Below are positions 34,426-45,272 of a stretch of 64,000 nt of DNA, piece by piece (positions within the stretch are counted from its first letter, which is position 1; every line of letters starts with the position of its first letter). Source of the stretch: Thermoflexaceae bacterium (GTDB taxonomy: Bacteria; Chloroflexota; Dehalococcoidia; Tepidiformales; Tepidiformaceae). The DNA lies in contig JABTUD010000001.1 of NCBI GenBank assembly GCA_015075555.1, positions 124,001-188,000 of the forward strand, written 5' to 3'. Below the pieces are notes generated by a model that ran no database searches, was not told the origin of the DNA, and was given only the letters and a program-made list of their open reading frames with translations. A program made the translations under genes and the position numbers.

Positions 34426-35705
34426 CAGGCGCGCTCGATCCCCGCGCCAAGTGCGCGGAGCTTCTCGTCGAGCCGCTCATAGCCGCGGTCCAGGTGGTAC
34501 ACGTCGTCGATGACGGTGGGCCCCTGCGCGACCAGTGCGGCAAGCAGCACCGAGGCGCCCGCGCGGACATCGAGCGCGCGTACGTGCGCGCCGTGGAGCC
34601 TGGTTGGCCCGCTGACGATGGCGGAGGAGCCGGTGCTGACGATCTCGGCGCCCATCTTCCTGAGTTCGCCAACGTAGAGCATCCGGTTGTCGAACACGCG
34701 CTCATGGATGATGGATACCCCGCTTGCCTGTGTGAGGAGCGCCGCCATGGGTGCGTGCAGGTCGGTTGCGAGGCCGGGGTAGGGCAGCGCCTGGAAGCTG
34801 ACGGCTCTCAGATCATTGCCGCCTGCAACCAGCAGACAGCCTTCGCCCGCCTCGATCCGGGCGCCAGCCAGTCTCAGCTTGTTGATCAGGGCATCGAGCA
34901 CCGGCACGGGGGCGTCCTGGATCTCCACCTGCCCACCAGTCATCGCGGCCGCGATGGCGAATGTGCCCGCCTCGATCCGGTCCGGCATGATGCGCGCGGT
35001 CGCACCCCGGAGCGAGTTCACACCGGTAACCTCGATCATCTGCGAGCCGATGCCGCTGATCATCGCGCCCATGGCGTTCAGCATGTGCGCGAGCTCCTGC
35101 ACCTCGGGCTCGGTGGCGGCGTTGACAATGGTCGTGTGGCCGGTGGCGGCCACCGCGGCCATCATCACGTTCTGCGTGCCCGAGACCGACGGGTAGTCCA
35201 TGAAGACGCGCGCACCCTTGAGGCGGCCATTCCGGGGCGTTTCGGCAACGAAGCGCTCGTTCTGGCGGCTGACGATAGCGCCCATCGCCTCGAAGCCCGA
35301 GAGGTGAACATCGATCGGCCGTTGACCAATGACGTCGCCCCCGGGCGGGGCAGAGGCCGCGTAACCATGGCGCGCCAGCAGCGGCCCCATGATCTGGAAC
35401 GAGGCCCGGTTTTCGGTGATCAGCTCCGTCGGTGCTTCGAAGACGTTGACGCCCGCGGCATTGAGCCGCATTCTGCCGCCCGGCTGCCGCTCCACCACAG
35501 CGCCGAGGCTCCGCAAGAGGTCACCAAGCGTCTCGGTGTCGCTGATCTCAGGGACATTCGTCAGGATGACGTCCTCATCCGTCAGAAGGGCAGCGCACAT
35601 CGCGGCGAGGGCGTGGTTCTTGGCTCCCGAGATGCGTACGGCGCCACGCAGCACGGCGCCACCCTCGACCGAATACCGCGGACCGCGGGAACGGGAATTA
35701 CTCAT
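34425..35705 (-). CDS. murA: UDP-N-acetylglucosamine 1-carboxyvinyltransferase with Asp active site
   Basis: A 426-residue enolpyruvyl transferase, the first committed step of peptidoglycan synthesis. [12 protein letters not shown] holds the conserved Lys-Asn pair (29-30), and [16 protein letters not shown] is also typical. The catalytic loop reads [15 protein letters not shown]: Asp124 replaces the Cys115 that fosfomycin alkylates in E. coli. It overlaps mreB by one base. Confidence 0.96.
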   Translation of the reverse strand: MSNSRSRGPRYSVEGGAVLRGAVRISGAKNHALAAMCAALLTDEDVILTNVPEISDTETLGDLLRSLGAVVERQPGGRMRLNAAGVNVFEAPTELITENRASFQIMGPLLARHGYAASAPPGGDVIGQRPIDVHLSGFEAMGAIVSRQNERFVAETPRNGRLKGARVFMDYPSVSGTQNVMMAAVAATGHTTIVNAATEPEVQELAHMLNAMGAMISGIGSQMIEVTGVNSLRGATARIMPDRIEAGTFAIAAAMTGGQVEIQDAPVPVLDALINKLRLAGARIEAGEGCLLVAGGNDLRAVSFQALPYPGLATDLHAPMAALLTQASGVSIIHERVFDNRMLYVGELRKMGAEIVSTGSSAIVSGPTRLHGAHVRALDVRAGASVLLAALVAQGPTVIDDVYHLDRGYERLDEKLRALGAGIERA

Positions 35706-35736
35706 CAGTCAACGCCAGAATAGGGTGTGTCGGTGC

Positions 35737-35758
35737 ATGGGGCCAACACCGGCCCCAT
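35737..35758. terminator. Perfect 8-bp hairpin between atpC and murA
   Basis: ATGGGGCC (35737-35744) and GGCCCCAT (35751-35758) pair around 6 bases in the 98-base gap after atpC. No T-run is present, so the call as terminator is tentative; it separates the ATP synthase operon from murA-mreB. Confidence 0.45.
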
Positions 35759-35803
35759 TGCCCTCGCCCTGGCGTTCGCGAGAGTCAGTGCCTGGCGCGC
35801 CGT

Positions 35804-36247
35804 TTACCCGCCGGGACGAGGGGGTCCCGGGCGCCGCTTGCGGCCCGCTACCTGGAGGCGCAGCAGCGAACGCTGAAGCGAGGCCTGCGCGCGGGCGAGG
35901 TCGACATCGCGAACGTTCTGCTCGCGAATGCGGCGAAGGCGCTCTTCGGCGCGCGCGCGGGCAGCCTCGGCCCGGGCGATGTCGATCTCCTCTGCCGCCT
36001 CAGCGGCGTCGGCAAGGACGGTCACGCGGTCGTTGCGCACTTCCATGAATCCGCCCATGACCACGAATTCCGATTCGCTCTGGCCACGGCGGAACACCAG
36101 CGGACCGGGTGCGAGGGTGGTCATCAGGGCGGCGTGCTTCGGCAGGATGGCGAGCTGGCCTTCGCTGCCGGGGGCGATGAGAACCTCAACGCCCTGCTCC
36201 ACGCGCACCACTTTTTCGGCCGTCACAATCTCGACGGTGAGAGGCAT
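35804..36247 (-). CDS. atpC: ATP synthase epsilon subunit
   Basis: A 147-residue F1 epsilon subunit with the N-terminal beta sandwich (LTVEIVTAEKVVRVEQGVEV, IAPGSEGQLAILPKHAALMT) and a two-helix Arg/Ala-rich C-terminus that can inhibit ATP hydrolysis. Last gene of the operon, 5 bases after atpD. Confidence 0.93.
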   Translation of the reverse strand: MPLTVEIVTAEKVVRVEQGVEVLIAPGSEGQLAILPKHAALMTTLAPGPLVFRRGQSESEFVVMGGFMEVRNDRVTVLADAAEAAEEIDIARAEAARARAEERLRRIREQNVRDVDLARAQASLQRSLLRLQVAGRKRRPGPPRPGG

Positions 36248-36252
36248 GGTTC

Positions 36253-38433
<2,181 letters not shown>

Positions 38434-38437
<4 letters not shown>

Positions 38438-39087
38438 GCCGGCACCCCCACGATGTCGGAAAGGGCAATTGCCTCCAGGGTCTCGACCTCACGCTCGGGC
38501 CCCGGCAACGCCAGGCCGCGCGTGTATTCGGTTCGCACCGCCCAGCAGGTCATGCCCGCTCGCCGTGCCGATTCGATGCCGGCCGGGGCATCTTCGATGG
38601 CGAGGCAGCGGGCCGGGTCGACGCCCAACCGGCGGGCTGTCTCCAGGTAGATCGCCGGGTCTGGCTTCCCCTGCTCCACATCGCTACCACTGACGATGAC
38701 ATCGAAGGCGTCACTGATGCCGATTCGCTGCAGGCACGCGTCCACCCAGGGCCGCACGGACGATGAGGCGACGGCTACGGGCAACCCCGCTTGTCGAACG
38801 CCCCTCACCAGCTCTACCGCTCCCGGGGCGGCGGTGCTCTTCTGGCGGTACTGCTCGAGAACGATGGCGTGGTACCGCGCGGCATAATGCTCCCGCGGCC
38901 GGCCGAGGCCGAAGTCCTGGATCATGTCGCTCCAGCCGGTCTTCGTGCCCATGTAGGGCTTGTACTGCTCGAGGCCGATGGAGCGTCCCTCTTCCGCGAG
39001 CAGCAGGTTCACGGCCTGGAAATGCAGCGGCTCGCCGTCCACCAGGACGCCGTCCATGTCGAAGATGACCGCTGCAAACTGGCTCAG
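38434..39087 (-). CDS. HAD-family phosphatase (PGMB-like) in the atp operon, CTG start
   Basis: A 217-residue HAD hydrolase: motif I AVIFDMDGVLVDGEPLH, motif II VASSSVRPW, motif III GKPDPAIYL and motif IV AIEDAPAGIESARRAG. The first ATG (39057) lies inside motif I and would remove the nucleophilic Asp, so translation must begin upstream; the only near-canonical in-frame codon before the atpG stop is CTG 39087, 2 bases after that stop. Suggests coupled reinitiation. Related enzymes are beta-phosphoglucomutase and 2-deoxyglucose-6-P phosphatase. Confidence 0.85.
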
Positions 39088-39089
39088 GG

Positions 39090-39968
39090 CTATGCCTCCA
39101 GTGCCGCTGCGCCGCCGACGATATCGAGGAGCTCCTTGGTGATCTGCTCCTGGCGCACCTTGTTGTAGGTCAGCGTGAGCTCGCGCTCTATTTCGAGGGC
39201 GTTGTCGGTAGCGTTCTTCATGGCGACCATGCGTGCCGACTGCTCGCTGGCGGCCGACTCCAGGACTGCCTCGTAGATCTGCATCTCGATGAAGCGGGGC
39301 AGGAGCCTCTCCAGCACCACGGCGGGCGAGGGCTCGAAGAGGTAGTCCTGCCGCACGCCGGCCATGTCGCCAGCTTCTTCGGCGGGCGGCGGCTCAATTG
39401 GCAGGAGCTGCCGCACAACGGGCCGCTGCACGGCTGTCGAGATGAACTCGGCGAAGCTGATGTAGACCCGGTCCACGGTACCCGCCAGGAAATCGTCCAT
39501 CACCAGGCGGGAGATACCGAGGGTCTCGGCCTGCGTGGGGTAGTCGCCCAGCTCGGTGAAGCTGGCGACGACGTTCAGGCGTGCGCGCGTGAAGAAGTCC
39601 CGCCCTTTCTTGCCAACGGCCACAACCGAGGCCGGTTCCTTCTGGTCGGCCACAAACGTGACAGCGCTGCGATTGAGGTTCGAGTTGAGGCCGCCGCAGA
39701 GCCCACGGTTGGGTGTCACGTGGATCACGGCCACTGCCTTCGCTGGCCGGTTCACCAGCAGGGGATGGGCCGCTTCTTCGTCACCGCCGGGCTGTGCGGC
39801 AAGACCGGCGAGGACAACGCGCAGCTTCTCCGCGTATGGCCGCGCCTGGGTGGCGCGGTCCTGCGCCCGCCGCATCTTCGAAGCGGCGACGAGCTGGAGC
39901 GCGTTGGTGATCTTCGCGGAGCTTTTCACCGAGGTGATGCGGCGCTTGATCTGGCGAATCGTCGGCAT
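39090..39968 (-). CDS. atpG: ATP synthase gamma subunit
   Basis: A 292-residue rotor shaft subunit with N-terminal IRQIKRRITSVKSSAKITNA and C-terminal MKNATDNALEIERELTLTYN then KVRQEQITKELLDIVGGA helices that form the coiled coil. HVTPNRGLCGGLNSNL is the conserved Rossmann-like domain start. Confidence 0.95.
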   Translation of the reverse strand: MPTIRQIKRRITSVKSSAKITNALQLVAASKMRRAQDRATQARPYAEKLRVVLAGLAAQPGGDEEAAHPLLVNRPAKAVAVIHVTPNRGLCGGLNSNLNRSAVTFVADQKEPASVVAVGKKGRDFFTRARLNVVASFTELGDYPTQAETLGISRLVMDDFLAGTVDRVYISFAEFISTAVQRPVVRQLLPIEPPPAEEAGDMAGVRQDYLFEPSPAVVLERLLPRFIEMQIYEAVLESAASEQSARMVAMKNATDNALEIERELTLTYNKVRQEQITKELLDIVGGAAALEA

Positions 39969-40065
39969 CGGCGTCTTCCCTACCGGGGTGTCGTGGCGCT
40001 GCAGGCCGGGGCCGCAGCAGGGCGGGGCGCGGGGAGAGTCGCTCGCCTCTACCCGTCAGTCAATC

Positions 40066-41568
40066 CTAGTACGGTACCGTCTGCTTGAAGGTCGTGATGG
40101 CGGCGCGAAGGGCGTCGCTGATCTCCGGCGTCAGCTCGCGCACCTCGCCGATCTTCTTCTTGAGGTCGCCATGGTTGCTGGCCATGAACTTGCGCAGCTC
40201 CGTTTCGAAGGCGCCCGCCTTCTCCACGGGAACGTCATCGAGAAGGCCCTGGGTGAGCGCGAAGATGATCGCGACTTCGTCTTCCAGGCCCAGCGGGTCC
40301 AGCAGGCCCTGCTTGAGCACCTCGGTGACGCGCATGCCGCGCTCCAGCTGGCGCCGGGTGGCCGCGTCGAGGTCGCTTGTGCCGAACTGGGCGAATGCCT
40401 GCAACTCGCGGAACTGGGCATGGTCGAGCTTCATGCGCCCGGCCACCGACTTCATGATCTTCGTCTGGGCGGAAGAGCCAACGCGGCTCACGGAGATGCC
40501 CACGTTCATGGCGGGCCGGATGCCGGCGTTGAATAGGTCGGCCTCCAGATAGATCTGGCCGTCGGTGATGGAGATGACGTTCGTGGGGATGTAGGCCGAA
40601 ACGTCGTTTGCCTGCGTCTCGATGATGGGGAGCGCGGTGAGCGACCCGCCCGCTTCCAGCCTGGCGGCCCTTTCGAGCAGGCGGCTGTGCAGGTAGAACA
40701 CATCGCCCGGGTAGGCCTCGCGCCCCGGCGGCCGGCGGAGGAGGAGCGAGAGCTCGCGGTACGCCCAGGCGTGCTTGCTCAGGTCGTCGTAGACGATGAG
40801 AGCATCGCGGCCACTCTCCATGATCTCTTCGCCGATGGCGCACCCCGCGTAAGGGGCAAGGTACTGCAGCGAGGCTGAGTCCGAGGCGTTGGCGGCCACG
40901 ACGATGGTGTGGTCCATGGCCCCGGCCTCTTCGAGCCGCCCGACCACCTGGGCCACCTTACCTGCCTTCTGGCCGATGGCCACGTAGATGCAGACCAGGT
41001 CGCCGCCCTTCTGGTTGATGATGGTGTCGAGGGCGATGGCGCTCTTCCCGGTGGATCGGTCACCGATGATGAGCTCGCGCTGGCCGCGGCCGATGGGGAT
41101 CATGGCGTCGATCGCCTTGATGCCGGTCTGCACGGGCGTGTTCACGCTCTTGCGCAGGGTGACGCCCGGGGCGATGCGCTCAACGGGCCGCGTGCTGCTG
41201 GTGGCGATGGGACCCTTGCCATCGAGCGGGTTGCCCAGCGGGTCAACCACGCGCCCCACGAGGGCATCGCCGACGGGAACTTCGATGATGCGGCCTGTGG
41301 CCCGCACCTCGTCGCCTTCCTTGATGTCTTCGTACTTGCCGAGGATGACGGCGCTTACCGACTCCTCTTCCAGGTTCAGGGCGATGCCCATGGAGCCATT
41401 GGAGAATTCGAGGAGCTCCGAGTACATGACGCCCGCAAGCCCGTGAACGCGAGCGACGCCATCGCCGGCTTCGATGACCGTACCCACGTCCGTGGAGACG
41501 ACCTTCGTGCCAAAGCCCTGGATCTGCTCGCGAAGGATCGAGGCGATCTCTTCAGCGCGTACTGCCAT
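40066..41568 (-). CDS. atpA: ATP synthase alpha subunit
   Basis: A 500-residue regulatory nucleotide-binding subunit: [21 protein letters not shown]-loop, [20 protein letters not shown] and [20 protein letters not shown], all family signatures. It is 97 bases upstream of atpG. Confidence 0.97.
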   Translation of the reverse strand: MAVRAEEIASILREQIQGFGTKVVSTDVGTVIEAGDGVARVHGLAGVMYSELLEFSNGSMGIALNLEEESVSAVILGKYEDIKEGDEVRATGRIIEVPVGDALVGRVVDPLGNPLDGKGPIATSSTRPVERIAPGVTLRKSVNTPVQTGIKAIDAMIPIGRGQRELIIGDRSTGKSAIALDTIINQKGGDLVCIYVAIGQKAGKVAQVVGRLEEAGAMDHTIVVAANASDSASLQYLAPYAGCAIGEEIMESGRDALIVYDDLSKHAWAYRELSLLLRRPPGREAYPGDVFYLHSRLLERAARLEAGGSLTALPIIETQANDVSAYIPTNVISITDGQIYLEADLFNAGIRPAMNVGISVSRVGSSAQTKIMKSVAGRMKLDHAQFRELQAFAQFGTSDLDAATRRQLERGMRVTEVLKQGLLDPLGLEDEVAIIFALTQGLLDDVPVEKAGAFETELRKFMASNHGDLKKKIGEVRELTPEISDALRAAITTFKQTVPY

Positions 41569-41613
41569 GACGGTCCATCCTGTTGTCGTTTTCCCTGTTG
41601 GCGAGCCCGGGGG

Positions 41614-42147
41614 TCAGCGCACGCCCTCGAGTTCGCGCCGGAGTTGCTTCAGCCTGGTCCGGACGCTGCCATCGACCAGGTGGTCGCCCACCTTCACGAC
41701 GACGCCGCCGATGATTGCCGGGTCGGTGTTCGCCCGCACGATGACCTTCTTGCCGAGACCCTCGCTCAGCTTCTGCTCGATGGCGGCCGCCTGCTCGGGA
41801 GCAAGGTCCACCGCTGTGGTGATCTGAGCATGTGCTATGCCTTCGACAGCGTCGGCCATGCGGTTGAATGCATCGGCCACGGTGCGCGCATCGAGCGAAC
41901 GCCCCTTCGAAACGAGCAGCTTCGCGAGATTCAGTGCCAGCGGCTGAACGTCCAGCACTCGTTCGACGAACGCCAGGCGTGTTGCCAGGGCAACGCGGCC
42001 GTCGGCCAGCAGCGGGGCTGCATCCGACTCGGCGAGCACTGCTGCCAGGTCGTTGAGGTCGGACCGCCACGCCGCAAGGGCGTTGGCTTCGAGCGCGAGG
42101 CTCATCGCCGCCTGTGCGTACCGCTTTGCCGCCTGCTCGTTCGCCAT
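41614..42147 (-). CDS. atpH: ATP synthase delta subunit
   Basis: A 177-residue stator subunit (MANEQAAKRYAQAAMSLALE at the N-terminus, IIGGVVVKVGDHLVDGSVRT near the C-terminus, the OSCP/delta signature). It links F1 to subunit b. Confidence 0.93.
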   Translation of the reverse strand: MANEQAAKRYAQAAMSLALEANALAAWRSDLNDLAAVLAESDAAPLLADGRVALATRLAFVERVLDVQPLALNLAKLLVSKGRSLDARTVADAFNRMADAVEGIAHAQITTAVDLAPEQAAAIEQKLSEGLGKKVIVRANTDPAIIGGVVVKVGDHLVDGSVRTRLKQLRRELEGVR

Positions 42148-42150
42148 CGT

Positions 42151-42660
42151 CTAGTTCCCGCTGAAGGACGACTCTGCCAGCGTCTCCTCAATGATCCGCT
42201 GGTGCGCCTGCCGGTCGAGTGACTGCCCAATGACCTTTTCCGCGGCCGAGACGGTGATGTCAGCGAACTCCTTGCGAAGCTCGGCCACGGCGCGGTCGCG
42301 TTCGAGGTTGATCTCGGTGCGGGCCCGTTCCAGCGCCGCCTCGCGGTCGCGGGCGGCCTGTCCCTGGGCCTCAGCCTGGAGCCGGGTCGCGATCGTCTGC
42401 GCGTTTGCGACGATCTCCTGGCCCTCCTTGCGGGCAGCGTCGATCTGTTCCTTTATGTTCGCCTGTGCCGTTGCCGCCTCTGCGCGGGCGATCTCGGCCG
42501 CATTGAGCCCTTCAGCAATGCGCGCCTTCCGCTCATCCATCATCTTGAGGATGGGCTTGTAGAGCACGAGCCGAAGGACGACCAGGAGCACAAAGAAGTT
42601 GGCGACCTGGGCAATCAGCTGAGGGAGGTTAATGCCGAGGGCATCAATTGCCTGGCCCAT
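42151..42660 (-). CDS. atpF: ATP synthase subunit b
   Basis: A 169-residue stator subunit with one N-terminal membrane segment (LIAQVANFFVLLVVLRLVLY) and a long charged coiled coil rich in Ala, Glu and Arg. Three bases separate it from atpH. Confidence 0.94.
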   Translation of the reverse strand: MGQAIDALGINLPQLIAQVANFFVLLVVLRLVLYKPILKMMDERKARIAEGLNAAEIARAEAATAQANIKEQIDAARKEGQEIVANAQTIATRLQAEAQGQAARDREAALERARTEINLERDRAVAELRKEFADITVSAAEKVIGQSLDRQAHQRIIEETLAESSFSGN

Positions 42661-42682
42661 GCGGGCACCTCGTTCCGGTGTG

Positions 42683-42946
42683 CTAGACGACGAATGCGAC
42701 GATGATCGCGGTCAGCAGGGCATAGATGCCGATGGCTTCCGCGAAGGCAACGCCGAGGATCATGTTGGTCTGCACGGCGCCGCGGGCCTCGGGGTTGCGG
42801 CCGAGAGCCTCCATGGCCTTGCCGACGAGCATGCCGATGGCGAGCGCCGGGCCAATGCCACCCACACCCATTGCGAGGGCCGCACCGATGGCCTTGGCGC
42901 CGTTGTCCGAAAGGACTTCCAGGAACGGCAGGTAAGCGAGAAACAT
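42683..42946 (-). CDS. atpE: ATP synthase subunit c
   Basis: An 87-residue hairpin of two membrane helices. GAALAMGVGGIGPALAIG is the Gly-rich helix 1, and the ion-binding Glu lies in GVAFAEAIGIYALL; absence of the Gln/Ser ligands of sodium enzymes suggests proton specificity. ATG 42946 is chosen, since an upstream in-frame extension to 43057 would overlap atpB and has no similarity. Confidence 0.94.
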   Translation of the reverse strand: MFLAYLPFLEVLSDNGAKAIGAALAMGVGGIGPALAIGMLVGKAMEALGRNPEARGAVQTNMILGVAFAEAIGIYALLTAIIVAFVV

Positions 42947-42998
42947 CTGGGTCTGATCCTCCGTTGCGCCCGCGGCGCGTATTTCATTGCGAACAGGC

Positions 42999-44339
42999 TC
43001 AGTGAGCCTGGACAGCCCCGGTTTCGTGATGGCCACCCTCGTGGCTATCGTGCCCATCGTCGTGGTCGCCCTCGCCGTGGTGTTCCACCGCCATGGTGGC
43101 GAACACCAGCGTCAGCAGGGCAAACACAGCGGCCTGGATGAAGCCCACGAAGAGCTCCAGGCCATAGATTATGTCGACTATCAGGAATGGCATGAGGAAG
43201 GTCAGCATCAGCACCAGCACCTCGCCGGCGAAGATGTTGCCAAAGAGACGGAAGGTGAAGCTGATCACGCGGATGAATTCCGAGAGCAGCTCAAGGATGC
43301 CGACAAACGCCCCGATCGGGCTCTTGAAGTTGAAGAACTTGCCAAGGTACCCGAAGCCGAGCGCCTGGAACCCCCAGAACTCGATGCACAGGAAAGCCAC
43401 AATGCCCAGCGCCAGCGTGTTGTTTACGTCGCTGTAGACGCCGCGGAAGAGGGGGATGATGAGGAGCAGCTTCTGGCTTTCTTCGAAGTCAACGCCGCTG
43501 AACGTGGCATGAAGGGTGGGGCTTTCGAGCCCGTGAGCGCCGCTGTCCTGGGCGCCATGGTCGCCTTCGATGGCGATCAGCCGGGGTGCGTTGGCAGCCG
43601 AGCCCTTGTGGTCCGCCGTCCCCAGCAGCGCGAAGGCCGCCTTCACATCTTCGGGGTCGGCCGGGCCGTGCTCGATGTCGTGGTGCGGCTCGAAGCCGGC
43701 CAGGGTCTCGGCCAGGAAGACGATGTAGCGGTCGAAGGCCTGCCCCGGGGTCTCACCGGCGAGCACTTCGAAATCGACGGCCTTGCCGTTTGGCTTGATG
43801 TAGAACAGGCTGCCCGAACCGTCGGATTTCGCGGCCGCGAACTTGTGGTTCTCTTCGTAGACGCCTTCCGCGGTCAACATGAGCTTCTCAGGGTGCTCGG
43901 AGCTCAGCTCGTGGAAGATCTCGTGCCCCACATCCTCGGTCTTGCCGATGGCGTTGAAGAAGGGGAAGAGGCCGAACCAGTTCGCCGTGATGATGAAGAG
44001 GAAGATGGTGGCGATGACCATGAAGAACCGGCGGCCGTTCTTTTCGCCGGCAATGTCCTCGACCTGGCCAAGAAGGAAGCTCACCACCGCTTCCACGAAG
44101 TTCTGGATGCCCGAAGGCATCAGCTTCATGGAACGGGTCGCAATCAGCGAGAAGATGATAAGGAAGGCCATCACGATCCAGGCCGTGAGCAGCGTGTTCG
44201 TGATGTTCAGGGGACCTACCGTCCAGAGCACCTCAGCGGGAACCACAATCTCGGGCTGAGGCCCGCGCGCGATCACGAGGCCGAGCCCAATCCAGGCCAC
44301 CACGGCGATCGCACCGGCGATGATGTAGACGCGCTTCAC
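42999..44339 (-). CDS. atpB: ATP synthase subunit a with large internal insertion
   Basis: 446 residues, against roughly 230-300 usually. The membrane parts are normal: ATIFLFIITANWFGLFPFF at residues 110-128, SDVNNTLALGIVAFLC near 303-318, and the essential Arg364 in VISFTFRLFGNIFAGE. Between about residues 132 and 300 lies a mainly hydrophilic, His/Asp/Glu-rich stretch absent from typical subunit a, and the protein ends in a His/Asp-rich tail (HHGEGDHDDGHDSHEGGHHE). The insertion would extend outside the membrane. Confidence 0.93.
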   Translation of the reverse strand: MKRVYIIAGAIAVVAWIGLGLVIARGPQPEIVVPAEVLWTVGPLNITNTLLTAWIVMAFLIIFSLIATRSMKLMPSGIQNFVEAVVSFLLGQVEDIAGEKNGRRFFMVIATIFLFIITANWFGLFPFFNAIGKTEDVGHEIFHELSSEHPEKLMLTAEGVYEENHKFAAAKSDGSGSLFYIKPNGKAVDFEVLAGETPGQAFDRYIVFLAETLAGFEPHHDIEHGPADPEDVKAAFALLGTADHKGSAANAPRLIAIEGDHGAQDSGAHGLESPTLHATFSGVDFEESQKLLLIIPLFRGVYSDVNNTLALGIVAFLCIEFWGFQALGFGYLGKFFNFKSPIGAFVGILELLSEFIRVISFTFRLFGNIFAGEVLVLMLTFLMPFLIVDIIYGLELFVGFIQAAVFALLTLVFATMAVEHHGEGDHDDGHDSHEGGHHETGAVQAH

Positions 44340-44573
44340 TCAGCTCTTCTCCGACGTCCCGTTGCCGAGGTTTTTCATGAACTGTTGGAGCATACGAAAC
44401 CCGCCGGCCAGGGCAACGGCGAGTCCAAGGATGATCCCGATCAGCGTGAAAACTGGCTCCAGGCCGGTTGCCCTATCGGCCCAGCGGCCAACAAGGACTC
44501 CAGCAATGATGCAGGCGGCGAAGAACCATCCTGCACCCAGCAGGTAGGCGGTTGGCGCGACCCAACTGCCCAC
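44340..44573 (-). CDS. AtpZ/AtpI-like ATP synthase assembly protein
   Basis: A 77-residue protein with two membrane helices (LGAGWFFAACIIAGVLVGRW, LIGIILGLAVALAGGFRML) encoded directly before atpB. AtpI/AtpZ proteins assist c-ring assembly or act as Mg/Ca channels. Start GTG 44573 has GGAGG 5 bases upstream. Confidence 0.8.
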   Translation of the reverse strand: MGSWVAPTAYLLGAGWFFAACIIAGVLVGRWADRATGLEPVFTLIGIILGLAVALAGGFRMLQQFMKNLGNGTSEKS

Positions 44574-44611
44574 GGCGGCCTCCTACGGCGCCCGGACTCG
44601 GAACCGGGGGA

Positions 44612-44641
44612 ATCATAGACTGATTGTGAAGCAATGCGCAA
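44612..44641 (-). promoter_or_regulatory. Promoter of the ATP synthase operon
   Basis: On the minus strand TTGCGC (44641-44636), 18 bases, TATGAT (44617-44612). Predicted start near 44605 gives a 30-base leader containing AGGAGG before GTG 44573. Confidence 0.6.
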
Positions 44642-44660
44642 GCGAATCCGGGCCGCGTGG

Positions 44661-45191
44661 CTACTTCTCCCGGTCGTCAAAATCGCTCAGGTCGAGCCCC
44701 TCAATGAAGTCCTTGAAGGCGCCTAGCTTCTCCAGCTCGGCCGGGTCAAGCGGCGCGCCCCGCTCTCCCCCTTCGCCAACAGCGTGCGGCTGTCCCTCCT
44801 CGTCCAGGATCACCCCGGCACGGTCGAGCACCACCTCCTCGGCGAAGATGGGAGCGTCGACGCGCACGGCCAGGGCGATGGCGTCGGAAGGCCGCGAGTC
44901 GATCTCCATGGTCTCTCCGTTCACATCCAGGACGATCTGGGCGAAGAACGTATCGTTGGAAAGGTCGTTCACGACGATGTAGGCCACCCGCCCCCCGAGC
45001 TGCTCGATCATGTTCCTCAGCAGGTCGTGCGTGAGGGGGCGCGCCACCGCCACGTCTTGCAGGCGCACGGCGATGGCGTCGGCCTCGGCAGGGCCTATCC
45101 AGATGGGCAGATACCGGTCGGATTCCTTTTCACGCAGGATCACAACGCGCTGGAAATTCACCATGCTGAGGCGGATGCTTTCAATGTTCAT
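44661..45191 (-). CDS. DUF151 bifunctional nuclease family protein
   Basis: A 176-residue protein with the BFN/DUF151 domain: RVVILREKESDRYLPIWIGP, AEADAIAVRLQDV, then EIDSRPSDAIALAVRVDAPI and FAEEVV. Family members include a plant RNase/DNase and small mycobacterial proteins; the UVR domain of some bacterial members is absent. ATG 45191 is preferred to TTG 45200. Confidence 0.9.
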   Translation of the reverse strand: MNIESIRLSMVNFQRVVILREKESDRYLPIWIGPAEADAIAVRLQDVAVARPLTHDLLRNMIEQLGGRVAYIVVNDLSNDTFFAQIVLDVNGETMEIDSRPSDAIALAVRVDAPIFAEEVVLDRAGVILDEEGQPHAVGEGGERGAPLDPAELEKLGAFKDFIEGLDLSDFDDREK

Positions 45192-45233
45192 CTCTCTCAA
45201 AGCACCACCTCCGGCGTCTCGCTCACTATCCCG

Positions 45234-45263
45234 ATGATAGGAGCGGCCTGATCAGGCAGTCAA
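45234..45263 (-). promoter_or_regulatory. DUF151 gene promoter with palindrome in the spacer
   Basis: Minus strand TTGACT (45263-45258), 18 bases, TATCAT (45239-45234). The spacer contains a perfect 12-base palindrome GCCTGATCAGGC (45246-45257), well placed for a repressor. Confidence 0.6.
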
Positions 45264-45272
45264 CGAAAGAGA

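Noticed and set aside
39034-39057. HAD gene start at ATG 39057
   Set aside because: It would lack the motif I nucleophile.
42947-43057. N-terminal extension of subunit c
   Set aside because: It overlaps atpB and has no similarity to c subunits; ATG 42946 gives the standard 87 residues.
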